Assembly (NCBI GenBank): GCA_011319805.1 | Contig: SJRY01000068.1 | Coordinates: 310,001 to 374,000 of the forward strand | DNA: 64,000 nucleotides | Source of the DNA: Macrocybe gigantea | Taxonomy: Eukaryota > Basidiomycota > Agaricomycetes > Agaricales > Callistosporiaceae | Direction: 5' to 3' | Shown: piece by piece, positions 32,769 to 44,117 of the stretch | Layout of the letters: every line of letters begins with the position of its first letter | Position numbering within the stretch: the stretch's first letter is position 1 | The notes under the pieces: generated by a model | Database searches by the model: none | The model's input: only the letters and a program-made list of their open reading frames with translations | What the model was told of the DNA's origin: nothing | Made by a program: the position numbers and the translations under genes

Positions 32769-33009
32769 AGTTCCGCCGTCGCTGTCTGGAACTTATGGTT
32801 GAAGTGAACAGAGCAGATGGGCAGCCTCGAAACGAGCGCCTAAGGCGTCGCGACCGACGAGAACAAAAAGCGGAGACACGGTGTTTGTGGCATTCCACAA
32901 CAGGAAATAGGCCACAAAATGACACTGATCATATCCAGACACTCGAAATGCTATTTATTGGCTATTGGTACACTACTATGTACAAAGCAGGTAGTCGATG
33001 ACTGACACC

Positions 33010-35216
33010 TCAACGAGCCCACGGAGAGTGAAGCAGATCGCGCAATGCCATCGCTTCCTCTTGGTAGTCCAGAGGGAGGATTTTAGTGATCGCGCAACGA
33101 ACGCGCGACGAACCCTGCATCATTCATCATGGATTAAGTGTGTTCGATCTCAGAGTGACGGGAGGAACTTGCATTATACGTATCCGTTTTAGCCCGGCAA
33201 GAAAAGTTGTATGTGTTGCAATTGGCCTGGTGCAGAATGGCATTGTACTTTGCTTCATCGCGTTCCTACGAATGATTATAGTGAGCTACCGTGACTAAGT
33301 AGCCCTGCATGAACTTCGCTCAATTTACCTTGATCTCGACGAGCTCGTTGGCGGACATGCCAAAGACTGCCACTCCGACGTCGTTGAAACCTTGGAACCA
33401 GGCTTGACCAGACCAGTCTGCTACAGCCAGAGACATTATATATCTGTTATAATGGTCTGTGAGAACAGAACACAGGCACAGAGAATGACTAACCGATGAT
33501 CGGGAGAGTCGAAATTTTTGTCGCATTTCTCACACCGCCAGGTACCGCCGTCGCCAATAACTTTCTTGTTGCATCCGGGAGTTCGACAAGCTGGGTAGGA
33601 TATATTGTCGGCTTTGATGTGCATGATAGTGGCACGAGCAGAGAAGTAGTCAGCCTTGTCGGATTGACCCAAGTTTGAGGCCTTGACGTCGTATAAACTC
33701 CGCATCTCGGACCGATTGAACGTCCCTTGTCCCCAGAAACGGCTCCTGCATTGGAGTGAGCCTGGAAAGATTGCTCGCTGCCAGTAGAGTCATACCAGCC
33801 CCGAAGGGCAAAGCATTCGTCTATATCGGGGTTAATGGTCATGGTGCTGGAGCTGAACATAGACAGCGATCGGCCTGCAATAACCCTTGAACTGACAGCC
33901 ATTAAAAGAAGTGCACCCACGTACCTCCGAAATCTCCAACCTTGACACCTTTGAAAGCAATCACGGAAGCGGGTTCGGCATTGTATTGTTCCGCTTGTCT
34001 GCCCCATAGCGTCAATCGCACAGAGTAACCCGATTTGTCGACAAGTGTAAGCTCCCGTTTAGTTATCTGTCCCATAGGGCGTCTCAGAGTTGAGAATTCG
34101 TAAAGTCTTTTGCTCTTACATTTCTGTTTTGCGCCTTCGACATGATTTCTGAAAGTGGAGATGCCTCTTTAACAATAGCGATCACGTCTTTCGGGAGAGC
34201 CTGTCAATATAATTGTTGAAAGTGAAGGAGAGTAACGAACCGCAAGTCGAATCCTTTGGCAAATCTTCTAGGCCACTAAGCGGAACAAAATTGTACTTGA
34301 CCATGGGAAGATTGGTAGTGTCATGACACTGCGGAGGTATCGTCAGTGGAAGTCAGAATGTGACGAGTGAAGCTGGCCACCTCCTCGACCTCAGTATTCC
34401 GCTCGAAGCTCAACTCGTAGTCATTTTGAACATTGGAGAACTTCTTTTTTGCCAGGTTGACCCGAGCCTTGGATATGTAGTATACTTTGCCCTCTTCTAG
34501 CTTAGAGTAGAGCTCATCGACGGCGAGATTGAACGCGGTAGCTCTAATCTCGCCAGTTTCGTCCATCAGCGTTACATTGAAGAGTTTGCCCTCGCCCCGT
34601 TGATTGGACCATGTCTTGATCTCCGACTTCTGTGTTACGCGCGCTTTGATAGTCCAGTTGTTTTGATATGGACTCAAACCTTCAATCGGAAAAATGGATC
34701 CCGCACGCGTCGTTTTATGGGCGGAACTCTGAGGCGGGACGCTTGCTTGCTGCTTTGATGGACCAGGTTGTTGTGCAGGTGCATTAGACGACTGGGACTG
34801 GTCTTCTGGGATCGACTTAGGGTCACCAATTTTATCGGCAGCAGATTCAAGGACTCGAAGAGCGAGGATGATAATCAAACTGGGAAGATTATTAGGTCAG
34901 CGACTGACAAAGTGCCAGAGGACACGAACCGCTTTTCTTGAACGTAATTGCAGGTGAGTTTCTCGATTATGGCTATAGTGTTCTTCCCAACCAGATTGTT
35001 TTGGACCAAGTTGTTCAACTGAGTGGCGAGCATAGCCTGGATGAAGTGAATACCATCCGACAGGATGATACGATACCTATCGGGGCCGCTGGGGTTCGCA
35101 GAGTTCACCATCTTAATGGAAAGAAACTGCAGCGTGTGCGGAGAGTTGAACAACGCTTCATCTTGCGGATCCCCGCGCTGAAGACGATAACAACTTCCTG
35201 CTGTGAGCTGGACCAT
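33010..35216 (-). CDS. RPA1: Replication protein A large subunit, with one apparent -1 frameshift
   Basis: This is the single-stranded-DNA-binding 70-kDa subunit for replication and repair. The start [16 protein letters not shown] opens the N-terminal OB fold ([34 protein letters not shown]). After a Pro/Gln/Ser linker come DBD-A ([56 protein letters not shown]) and DBD-B ([15 protein letters not shown]). DBD-C carries a zinc ribbon ([18 protein letters not shown]). The end is [20 protein letters not shown] and [20 protein letters not shown], with the stop at 33010. The frame breaks at CCC 33724-33726 (plus strand) between SGDKG and NRSEM, where one extra base restores it. The last intron (33115-33172) has a GC donor. 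Confidence 0.9.
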
Positions 35217-35520
35217 GACGACGCGTATGTTTAAAGGCAAAGGAACTTCATTTGCGTGACAAGCGTGTCACCGTGAGAAATGAACACTAAGCAAGTTTGT
35301 GATCGCACGTGACTAAGTACACACAGGTACACTACAGGACCGCTTTCCATGCTAACGAACCTAAGTTACATGTCAAAGTAAAGTACCGTCTGGTGGAATA
35401 AGCTATGAGACTATCTGATAATGCTGACTACTCCTGGCTGAATAATATTTGAAATAAAATTTAAATTTATGCCCTGATTGTGAGAGGGAACCACTTTGGC
35501 AGTGGAATATCAAATTGGCT
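35217..35520. other. Intergenic region between RPA1 and the indoleamine dioxygenase gene
   Basis: About 300 bases, AT-rich at 35440-35470. No gene was recognised. It contains the RPA1 promoter and the 3' flank of the dioxygenase gene. Confidence 0.5.
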
Positions 35521-36997
35521 TCAATGGTGCTTCAGAGCCGCGCGACGTGTCGCATCCCGTCCTGCCTTGAGGAGGTTGGATACTTCGGTTCCGCCGGTCC
35601 CCCGAACCGCGCCATCAGCTGACTTCCTCATCCTGTTCATGGTCGCGCTAACTGGACAGCCAGCGCTGTCAACGGGGTCGGAATGTGACATCGTGACGAT
35701 ATACAGGCACGCGATCTTCATGTGTTCGTCCCTAAACCTTTTCAAGGCTAGTACGGCGCCATCGTACGGATCACGAAGCGCTGGGATCCTCTGAGCAAGA
35801 TCCCGGATCGATCTTGGGGTCGCTGCGAGGTGAGCAAGGTATTCACGATGCTTGCCAGGCATATACCTGCGCATGCGCTCCATAAAACCATGGTCTGCTC
35901 TCTGATTACTTGCAGAAGGAGGAGGATAGCGGCGTTTCCGAATGGTGTGGTCGATGTCAAGAAAAATATCAAGCGCGTGCATGACGCTACTTTGTCCAGC
36001 AGATGGGCCACTGAGGTCCAGCTTGTCGTAGCGCTGCACCCCTTCATAGATCCAGGCGGGACTATTCGGACCCTGAGAGCCGCTGCCCTCATACCAAGGC
36101 CGAACCACCCAATAAAAGACATGAGGATCGCACGTCGGCCGGATAGATTGAATGAGTTCCGTGAGGTCCTCAATAATGCCTTGCAGACGATGAAGGTCTC
36201 TTGCAATTTTCGAGATGGAGGTCAGGTCCGTCAGGACAGGGAGATTGTTGTACTCGTCGATGATGAGCAGAGCTTCAATGCCACGCAGCTCGGCTTTTGC
36301 AGAGGCCAGATAGAAATTCCTCTCATCCTCCGTTCCTGAGAAGAGATTAACGAATTTGATGTTTTCAGAAGAGAAGGGCTGGTCTGGATTGATCAATTCC
36401 CAATTCCATAGGACGGTGTCCGCAAACGTCAGTACTGGGGCTATACCAAGAGCTCGCGAGACTGAGACCAGGGGAAGGGCGAGTGATTTAGGAATGATGA
36501 TGGATGACGCGATTTCAGAAGGGGGGATAGAATGGGCGTAGAAGCTGACAAGCCAGGCCAATACCAGGTGAGCGCGTTGAAGGAAACGGATATCCTCATG
36601 AAGGGCATGCGTGTCAAGGACCGGCCACTAAAGACGCGTAAGGTTCGTGACAAGAAAAAATGTTGCTGATACACACCTCCGAGATAGCAGATCTCCACGC
36701 TTCCCCAAAAGGTCGCCGCATCACGGCTTCGTCTGACGTGTCTTCGCCGAGACTGAGCTTGTCGTTTGCGTCCTCAAGGGCACATTCCCACGAAGTAAAC
36801 TGTTCGGGAAGTCGGGGAAGAGGTTTCGGCGGGAAGAAGCCAGTTTGGCTGTCGATGTCAAAGTCGATGGGAGAGCGCCTGTCAAGTATTGCTCGACGGT
36901 GGGCAAGCCGCACAGAGGAATTGAATAAGGATAAGGCGAGTCGGACAAACAACTGGAGGAGGTGTGGAGGAGAAGGAAACAGATTGATGACGTCCAT
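35521..36997 (-). CDS. Indoleamine 2,3-dioxygenase
   Basis: This is a heme dioxygenase that opens the tryptophan indole ring to N-formylkynurenine, the first step of the kynurenine/NAD route (BNA2 in yeast). Two exons were placed, with an intron at about 36605-36650. Motifs are DFDIDSQTGFFPPKPLPRLP, WPVLDTHAL, RAHLVLAWLVSFYAHS, PKSLALPLVSVSRALGIAPV, NWELINPD, FSGTEDERNFYLAS and HVFYWVVRPWYEGS. They continue with IYEGVQRY, SGPSAGQSSVMHALD, RRYMPGKHREYLAHL and the proximal heme His in FRDEHMKIACLY. The C-terminus is ALKHH at 35521. The start MDVINLFPSPPHLL is the first in-frame Met, and its Leu-rich leader resembles other basidiomycete members as I recall them. Confidence 0.93.
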
Positions 36998-37966
36998 TGC
37001 CTAGGTATTCGTAGAAGCTGTTGATTTGGTATTGGAGGAATGAGAGGGCGTATTCTTGAATTCGACGTGCAGCTATTGCTCTCTGGACCAAGCCTCTTAT
37101 ACGAAAAACTCTGCTCCATTCGCCGCCACATCAGATTAAGAAATCCAGTGTGTACATCTGGCCGTCGGGGAATGTCGACCAGATCCATGGTTCATGGCCT
37201 GCTGCCTGGTGAACCGCCCCTTTCGGGATTTCATCCCGCGCGGCAGCCGTCTAGAAGGGTCATGTAACTCGTGTTGGAATATTGACTGAATTTTTCGTCT
37301 GACCCCTCGATCGCGATCGCTGTGCAATCTCAATTTCAGTAATGAAAGGCGGTTCTTGTAACCTCGATCTCCTAGGGAAGGAGACATAGTATTGCGCGTC
37401 TAATGAAATCGCTGCCAGGACGCGACATGGCAACGGCTCAAGACGGCCAGCACCGGAGAGGTGAGATCGTCTCACCTACTATGCACTGGGACTCTGATTG
37501 GACATCCCTTGCGGAACTGCATTTTGAGACTGGACAGTTTGATGCGATACAATTTCTGTGAGCTGTGAGTGATGCAGTTCGCACCAACGGATCAGGACGA
37601 AGACATCTTCACAATATACAACGCACAAGTTAGACACATTCGATTGAAGCGGTGAAAGCGCTATGGAGTAATCTGTAATGTGCCCAGGGCGGCGACCACA
37701 GGTCGATCTTGGTGCTGGATTGGGTATAAGCCGTTTGGGCTATTTTAGGACAAATTGCATGGCTGGCACGACGCTTGAACAAATCAGCTAAGCCACTTCT
37801 GAGTAGCCCAAAAGAAAAAAGAATGAAAAATGGACATGTTCTAGCCGACTCTAATATTCCGATTGACACGAAATTCTTGTTTGAGTTGAGCTGATACCGC
37901 TCGGACTTTCTCATCATTTGAAGGGGACTAAACATGTGATGGTACATAGCCAAGTCATCATCAAAA
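36998..37966. other. Long intergenic region, coding-like fragment near 37010-37110
   Basis: About 970 bases between the dioxygenase start and the HIBCH stop. On the minus strand a short open stretch (RGLVQRAIAARRIQEYALSF, then LQYQINSFYEYL) immediately upstream of the dioxygenase looks helical and coding-like. It is out of frame with the dioxygenase and has no start or domain that I can identify. A 107-codon minus ORF at 37630-37953 shows nothing recognisable. Confidence 0.4.
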
Positions 37967-39839
37967 TCAAGGCCGTGTTGGTGAGTGCTTCCACTTCAAC
38001 CAAACGAAGTTGCCGTCCTTGTTATCAACAATCTCGCATTTTCGGCGCGCCACTTCAAGCACCTTCTCCTTGACACCAAGCTTTCCTCGCCTCAGATCGT
38101 TAAATTTTTCCACAAGTTCATCCAGCCGAATACCAGTACCTCCGCCGGAGCTATGAGTACCCATAACCATCGAACCGATTTCTTCTTCACTTGGCAAGGC
38201 ATATCTCATATGTTTGAGCGAGGTGCCTGAGGGCACATGATCTGCGACCACGAGTTGCGGCATGGGCGACAAGTACGGCGACGTTGACTCGAAGAACCTG
38301 GACAAGATCTCATCAGAGACGTCCGTCAGCGCTGTTGGAGACCATGCAGGTCGCTCGGCGCCATTTTTCTTGTTCTTGTTCAGCAAAACAGCAGTTACGC
38401 CTGTCTGAAAATCAGGGCTTGCGCCGCTCTGAATGATGTGGGAACTTGTCAGGAACGTGCGATCTGTGGAAAAACAATTTACTTACACAGTACGCGGTTG
38501 CAATCTTCAATTCCATGTCTAACGCCTCCAAAAGGGTCATCTCCTTCCCTTTGCGAATGGCCTTCAGGGCAACCTTCAGGCTAGTCGGGCTCCGCAAATG
38601 CAAAACGGCCAGCGTATCGGTTGCCCATTGGCGAATTGCTGAATTCCCTGCCTGGCTGAACGATTGGAGATCGTCTACAATTTGTTCTATTCGGTCATGG
38701 CGGAAGGCGAAGTCAAGAGCTTCACGCGTGTCCCCTGTCAGTGGCGTCGGCGGTTCGTCTGGTTGACGCTCCGATGAAAATTCTTCAATAGTATCATTGA
38801 TTGTATTAGGATGCGCCTTTTCAAGGGCGGCCAAACGATCAAGCAGGATAGGAACCCTCCTGGATGGAATGAAATGAGTTGCGAGACCTAGGTCGCTGTG
38901 ACGAGTCATTCAGTTAACATGACAAGTGAGTCACTGTAACGTACAAAACAGCTCTGCCCTTCAGTGTATCCGATGTAAGAGCAAAATAGGTGCCCAATTG
39001 ACCGTCCAATCTTGACAAGAAGTAACTGGCGCCAACATCAGGGCAATAACCAATTTTGGTCTCTGGCATGGCAAAAATGGTGTTTTCCGTCGCGATCCTG
39101 AACGGCGCGTGCGCCGCAAGGCCGTAGCCGCCCCCCACTTAGTGCATGTCAGCGAAGAAACAGACACAGGACCAAGACAGCCTACTGGTTAGACCGTCCA
39201 TTATGGCAACATAGGGTTTGCGCAGCGTAGCCAGTATATAGTCCATTTCAAACCTGATGCAGCCTTAAGTCACCCAGACGCGATATGCAATTCGTGCCAC
39301 TCACTCTCGCTTGAAGAAGTCAATTGCCTTGGAGCGCGTGGTTGAGTCGGTCGCTGCTTGTATGACACCTTGAAGCAATATTATCTGAGAACCGCGAATG
39401 TCTGCGCGAATGGTACACGTACTTGCAACGTCGCCACCAGCGCAAAAGGCTCTCCCAACGCCTGAGCCAACGATAATGTCGCACAAATCAGAATTGCTCC
39501 ATTCCTGTGACGTGCTCGATAAGAAATACGGGAAGGTTCAGAATCGGCTCCGACCTCTATTTTTGGCCGCAATAGCGCCAGCATAGGTTCATCGAGGGCA
39601 TTCAACTTGTGCGACCTATTCAGGATGTACGAGCGAACAGTCGCGTTTGATTCGAAGAGAATGGGCGGCTAGAACGCGGATGAACAAGATACAAGCATAG
39701 CCGAAAGTGGAGGACAGACCTCCTGGGCAGCATTGGAGGACGCTGTGGACATCATGTGGTTTGTGATGGCTCTCGTACGACGGACAGCAGACATGCCACT
39801 GCGAGACATGCCCTTGACGAGGGATGGTACAGCCAGCAT
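37967..39839 (-). CDS. 3-hydroxyisobutyryl-CoA hydrolase, mitochondrial
   Basis: This is an enoyl-CoA hydratase/isomerase-fold enzyme of valine degradation that hydrolyses 3-hydroxyisobutyryl-CoA (Ehd3 in yeast, HIBCH in animals). The start [15 protein letters not shown] (39839) gives an Arg/Ser-rich presequence without acidic residues, consistent with mitochondrial import. Motifs are [88 protein letters not shown] and [14 protein letters not shown]. After a middle helical part come [14 protein letters not shown] and [13 protein letters not shown]. Length and motif order are normal. It is head-to-head with TBCE, with 132 bp between start codons. Confidence 0.93.
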
Positions 39840-39971
39840 TCGTGAGCAAGGCCAATAAATTTGGAATCCCAAGTTCACAACCTGACAAGTGGCGGGAGCA
39901 AAAGTCCCTGTAGTAGGGTTAGGGTTTCGGCTCAGTTCAATCCGACTTCCCGGACTGCTACCATACTTAAC

Positions 39972-42005
39972 ATGGACCTGCCCAGCGTGGGCAGTCGCAT
40001 CGCCCTCGCGGGCCATCTCGGCACTATCAAGTACGTTGGTCCAGTCGACGGCACCACGGGTACATGGCTCGGCGTTGAATGGGACGATCCCGCTCGTGGC
40101 AAACACGATGGCGTCAAAGATGGTAAACGATACTTCACTTGTTGGTAAGCCTCCCACCGGCAGCCGCTTTCCCCGCCCCCTGTCCCCTTTTCGAATGGCA
40201 ATATCTCGTGCACAGGAACCGCAATGCAGGCTCATTTATTCGGCCATCGGCGAAATTATGCCACGGAATCTCTTTTTTGGAAGCTCTGGTTGCAAAATAT
40301 GTAGAAGCGTTGCATGGTCCGGATTCCCAGGAGACAGTAGTGTTAGGGTCTTCCAATGGTGCTATTGTGGTCGAGGCCGTCCGCCTGGACAAAATCAGAG
40401 GCAAGCTGGCGAATTTACGCCAGCTGCGCATGGTCAGTCTAGACAACCAGTGTCTTGGAAAATGCGATCCGTCAGGGGCAATACAAGACACTTGTCCAAG
40501 TACGTCGCACTCGCAGAATATATTGTAGCTGACGCGACAACGTCGTTTCTAGATCTTCAGGGTGTCGACCTGTCAATGAACCTACTTTCGAGCTGGGATG
40601 TAGTTGCCGCGATTGGCATAGAACTCCACGCTCTGCAGCGGCTTGCACTAAAGTTCGGATCCGTCTCATCATATCCATTTAGAGCTATATTCAACCTTCG
40701 TTACGCAGTCGGAATAGACTCCAGCCACCAACAGATGATACATTACTTGCGAGTGCCTTCACAAACTTAACCGAGCTGCAACTCAACGAGACAATGATGA
40801 CATGGTCACAAGCCCAGCATATCGCCGTCTTCATGCCAAGATTACGTGTTCTTGAAATGGGCTATAATCATTTGACAAAGCTGTGTGGTGTGAGCGAACA
40901 GCTACCTTTGAACAAATCCATCGAAACAATCAATCTCGACAGCAATGCTTGCGCCGAGTGGTCAGACATCTGGAAGGCCATGTCAAAGATCACATCGTGA
41001 GTAACGACACAAGCCTTGTTGGACTTACAAACACTCAACTGCACGCCTCTCAAGTCTGCGTCACATCATATTGACCTCCAACGGCCTCGGCGCCATACCA
41101 TTTCCGGAAACTCCGCGACACAAAATACAAACAGTAAAACAAGTCTCCCTGTCAACAAACAAGCTGAATGGCTGGAAGAACGTGGATGCGCTGCATTACT
41201 GGTTTCCGAACCTAGAGACCCTGTCACTGATTGATAACCCATTAACGGGTAAGACCTCAAATGAGTATTCATCTGTGCATTAAGCCTGAAGCAGTTATCT
41301 CGTGAGATCTCGAACGCCATGCGCGACCCTTTATCATATCCAGAATACCGTCGCTATTGATGCTCGATGGAGCAGCGGTACATCGATTGTTCGTCCCGCC
41401 ATGAATGACTTTGACCTTTCCTTTTTTTGCATTCAGATATCGAGCAAGGAGAGAGCAGATGCCGAATTATTTTTCTTATCCTACGTCATGAGGAACGGTC
41501 CTGAGTCGGAAGCGGAGCGCATGGCAACATACCCCCAGTGGATGGAACTTTGCGAGAGTGAGTTTTCTCTTCGCCGGTATCTCCACAGACAATGAACTTT
41601 CTGTCGCCTAGAGCATGGCAGACCTGAGGAAAAGCCTGAAAGCAGCTCCACCTCCAATAAACTCAGCAACGCCTTGCTGAGTATGTGACCATTCCGTTCC
41701 CAAGAACCGTTCTCTACTAACTGTTGCTCATCGCAGCTCTCAACGTCACGCCTTTAAGACCTCCTAAAGTAGGGTCTATAGCAGAGCCCTTTTTGCACTG
41801 CCGTGTCCTGCCGACGATGACAGTGCGAATGTTGCGTATGAAAATTCGGAAGATGCTTAAAGGTGATGGCAACATACAATTATGGATTCGAATGCAAAAT
41901 GGACGATTAGTAGATCTCGACAGTACTCAGGATCAGTCCACATTGGAGTGGTTAGGGCTGGAGGAGGGATCAAATATCGTGTTTGGAATAGACGACAACA
42001 AATAA
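39972..42005 (+). CDS. TBCE: Tubulin-folding cofactor E (CAP-Gly, LRR and ubiquitin-like domains)
   Basis: This chaperone acts in alpha-tubulin folding and tubulin dimer assembly or disassembly. The N-terminal CAP-Gly domain is clear (GHLGTIKYVGPVDGTTGTWL, then GVEWDDPARGKHDG and KRYFTC). Leucine-rich repeats follow (NLRQLRMVSLDNQC, LQGVDLSMNLLSSWD, MPRLRVLEMGYNHL, NKSIETINLDSN, FPNLETLSLIDNPL). After a linker with PFIISRIPSLLMLDGA and the acidic helix AERMATYPQWMEL comes a ubiquitin-like domain (MTVRMLRMKIRKMLKGDG and WLGLEEGSNIVFGIDDN). Several 50-60-nt introns were placed. A 293-codon ORF in another frame (39889-40770) is a shadow. Confidence 0.92.
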
Positions 42006-42427
42006 ATGTGAATGCACAGATCCGTAGCCGCAATACAAAACCAACGACTTGCACGAATGGGGAAACACATTCATGGTCCAGTGGCAGTGGCGTTCGATCG
42101 ACGAGCCCATGGCGTTTAGGACGGACCACAAGGACCTTCAGGTGTTCCAAGGGCAGCGTTGCCCGGCCAAAAACTCCAGTGCCTTCGTGTCGAACTGTGT
42201 CCTAATTCGAGTGCACGCCTTTGCCCATTACCTGTGAAGAGTCCATGGAACGAATTTTCACCGATGCCAGAGGGCGGGACCAACGGAATTTGACCAACAG
42301 AGAGAAAATACACGGTCCGCGTAAACGACAAAACCATTTTCGAGCAGAAACCAAGTTAAGGAGCACATAGAACTTTGAACGTTTGTCCGTTCCCGCTAGC
42401 GCTGTTTCAGGAAACCCGCCGATCACC

Positions 42428-43955
42428 TCAACGAGACCAACCACCGTCTCCATTGGCATGCCTTGGGGCCCGGTCGTCATATCGGTCCTCTTTTTCGTCG
42501 CGCCTCCTATCGTCTCTGCGTCTGTCGGCATCATCCCTGCGACGATCATAATAGTAATCAGGCCCTCTGCGGTCATCATAGCCTCCTCGCCGATAATCAT
42601 CGTACCCTGCAGACCGTCTGTCATCAATATCCCTCCTTGGGGGCGGAGACCTGTGTGAACGACGGTCGTCGTAATCTGCAGGAGGGCGACGAGGAGGTGA
42701 CCTGGACCGTTCACGGCGGTAAGACCTGTCTTCCCTGTAGCGATCACCTCCGTAACGGTCGTCACGGGGAGGGCGATCATCACGGCGATCGTCTCGACGG
42801 TAATTATCTGGCCCACTCCGCTATCAAGTATATCAGATGTGATACAGAAAGGCAGCGTGGCATATCAACACACCGTATCGTCATACGCAACATGCACGGG
42901 TCGGCCACGGAGTTCTTTGCCATCTAATTCCTTGACTGCACGATCAGCATCCTCGCGCGAAAGATACTCCAAAATCCTGGAATAGATTTTGAATGAGTCT
43001 GCTGTAGAAACAAGCTACGACATGAAATTACCCTTGTCCTGGTGTGTCACGATCAATATCGGCAAAAGAGACACTTCCGGCGTCTCGACCGAAATCCTTG
43101 AGATCCTAGGATAGTAGTGGAACAGATTAAGCTTGGTCCGCCTCATAGATTAACTCAAGGGCAAATGGGACCGTCATTCAGAAATCAGAAAGAAAGGGAG
43201 CCGTAGACGAGCCAGTGTATCACCACGGGTCGGCCGCTTGTTCGTCAGACCTCGGTGAGCAAAGCGAAAGGCACGTATTGAGAGCCGCCGAACCAGTGGC
43301 TCTCCGTGTGGATCGTCGGAACCGATGATGTGAAGAATTCCATACCTGCCAGCTTGTGTCGCGGGAAACGCCTGAAACGATAAGACGGATACCAGGAGGG
43401 CGACGAACGCGAGGTGCACTGTAGAACGGCTACTAAGCAAACTTTGTCCTGTTGCAACCATCAATCCTACCCATAGCCTCTTTCACCCTCATAAACGTCG
43501 CGGCGAGGGCGGCTTTCTTTCGCAAATTCCACGACAATGCTAAAGAAAATGATGCAGATGATGATTGCGGATGACGTGTCAAAACAAAATACCTAGCACC
43601 CAAAAAGGGCTTTCCATTGAGATTGTGGACTGCGTCTTCTGCGTCCTGGGGGACATCAAAACTCAACAAATATGGTCTGTGATCTGATAGCGTACTTTAG
43701 AACTCTCGAACTCGACAAAGCCGAAACCTGAGCAACGGGCATAAGTGATCCCGGTTCCAAGGAGTGGTTTCGCTGAACAACGAACCAGTCATGACGCGGC
43801 AGTCAATGATGCGGCCATAGCCTTCAAAAAATTTGCTAACGTCGTCGGAACGAGCATCAGAGGGTAATCCTGCGCGGCGGAAGCTGTGAGTTGGCTGGGT
43901 GGCGCAGAATGCAGCATACAGCGAGCTTACTGCCGAGGTAGAGGCGCCTAGCCAT
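42428..43955 (-). CDS. SR-family splicing factor, SRSF1/Srp2-like (two RRMs and an RS/RD tail)
   Basis: This is an RNA-binding splicing regulator. The first exon is MARRLYLGR, and then RRM1 continues with LPSDARSDDVSKFFEGYGRI, GFGFVEFESSK and DAVHNLNGKPFLG. A linker (RPRRDVYEGERGYG, YSAPRVRRPP) leads to a pseudo-RRM with SGVSRDTSWQDLKDFGRDAG. The SWQDLKD heptapeptide is diagnostic of SRSF1-type second RRMs. The end of that domain is DADRAVKELDGKELRGRPV. The C-terminal tail is rich in Arg, Asp, Ser and Tyr (RRDDRRDDRPPRDDRYGGD, RERSRSPPRRPP) and ends GDGGWSR at 42428. The repetitive tail keeps another frame open for 204 codons (42202-42816), which is not a gene. Confidence 0.92.
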
Positions 43956-44117
43956 GGTGGAGTTGTAGAAGATGGAACAGGGCTGCTGAGTTTCAAAAAG
44001 CAGTGGGTTCAAATCAACAACGCCATCATTACTCATCAGATCTGCACGGACCACCTCTGGCTCGAATAGATTTCCCATGTAGCTACGGTACAGACATACG
44101 ACATAAAAAATCCAGAT

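Noticed and set aside
39889..40770. 293-codon plus-strand ORF
   Set aside because: It runs through the CAP-Gly exon, an intron and the first LRR of TBCE in the wrong frame, and shows no domain.
42202..42816. 204-codon minus-strand ORF overlapping the SR protein gene
   Set aside because: It is another frame of the Arg/Asp/Ser repeat tail. The correct frame gives RRM-linked RD/RS repeats and ends at 42428; codon periodicity of the repeat keeps the second frame open.
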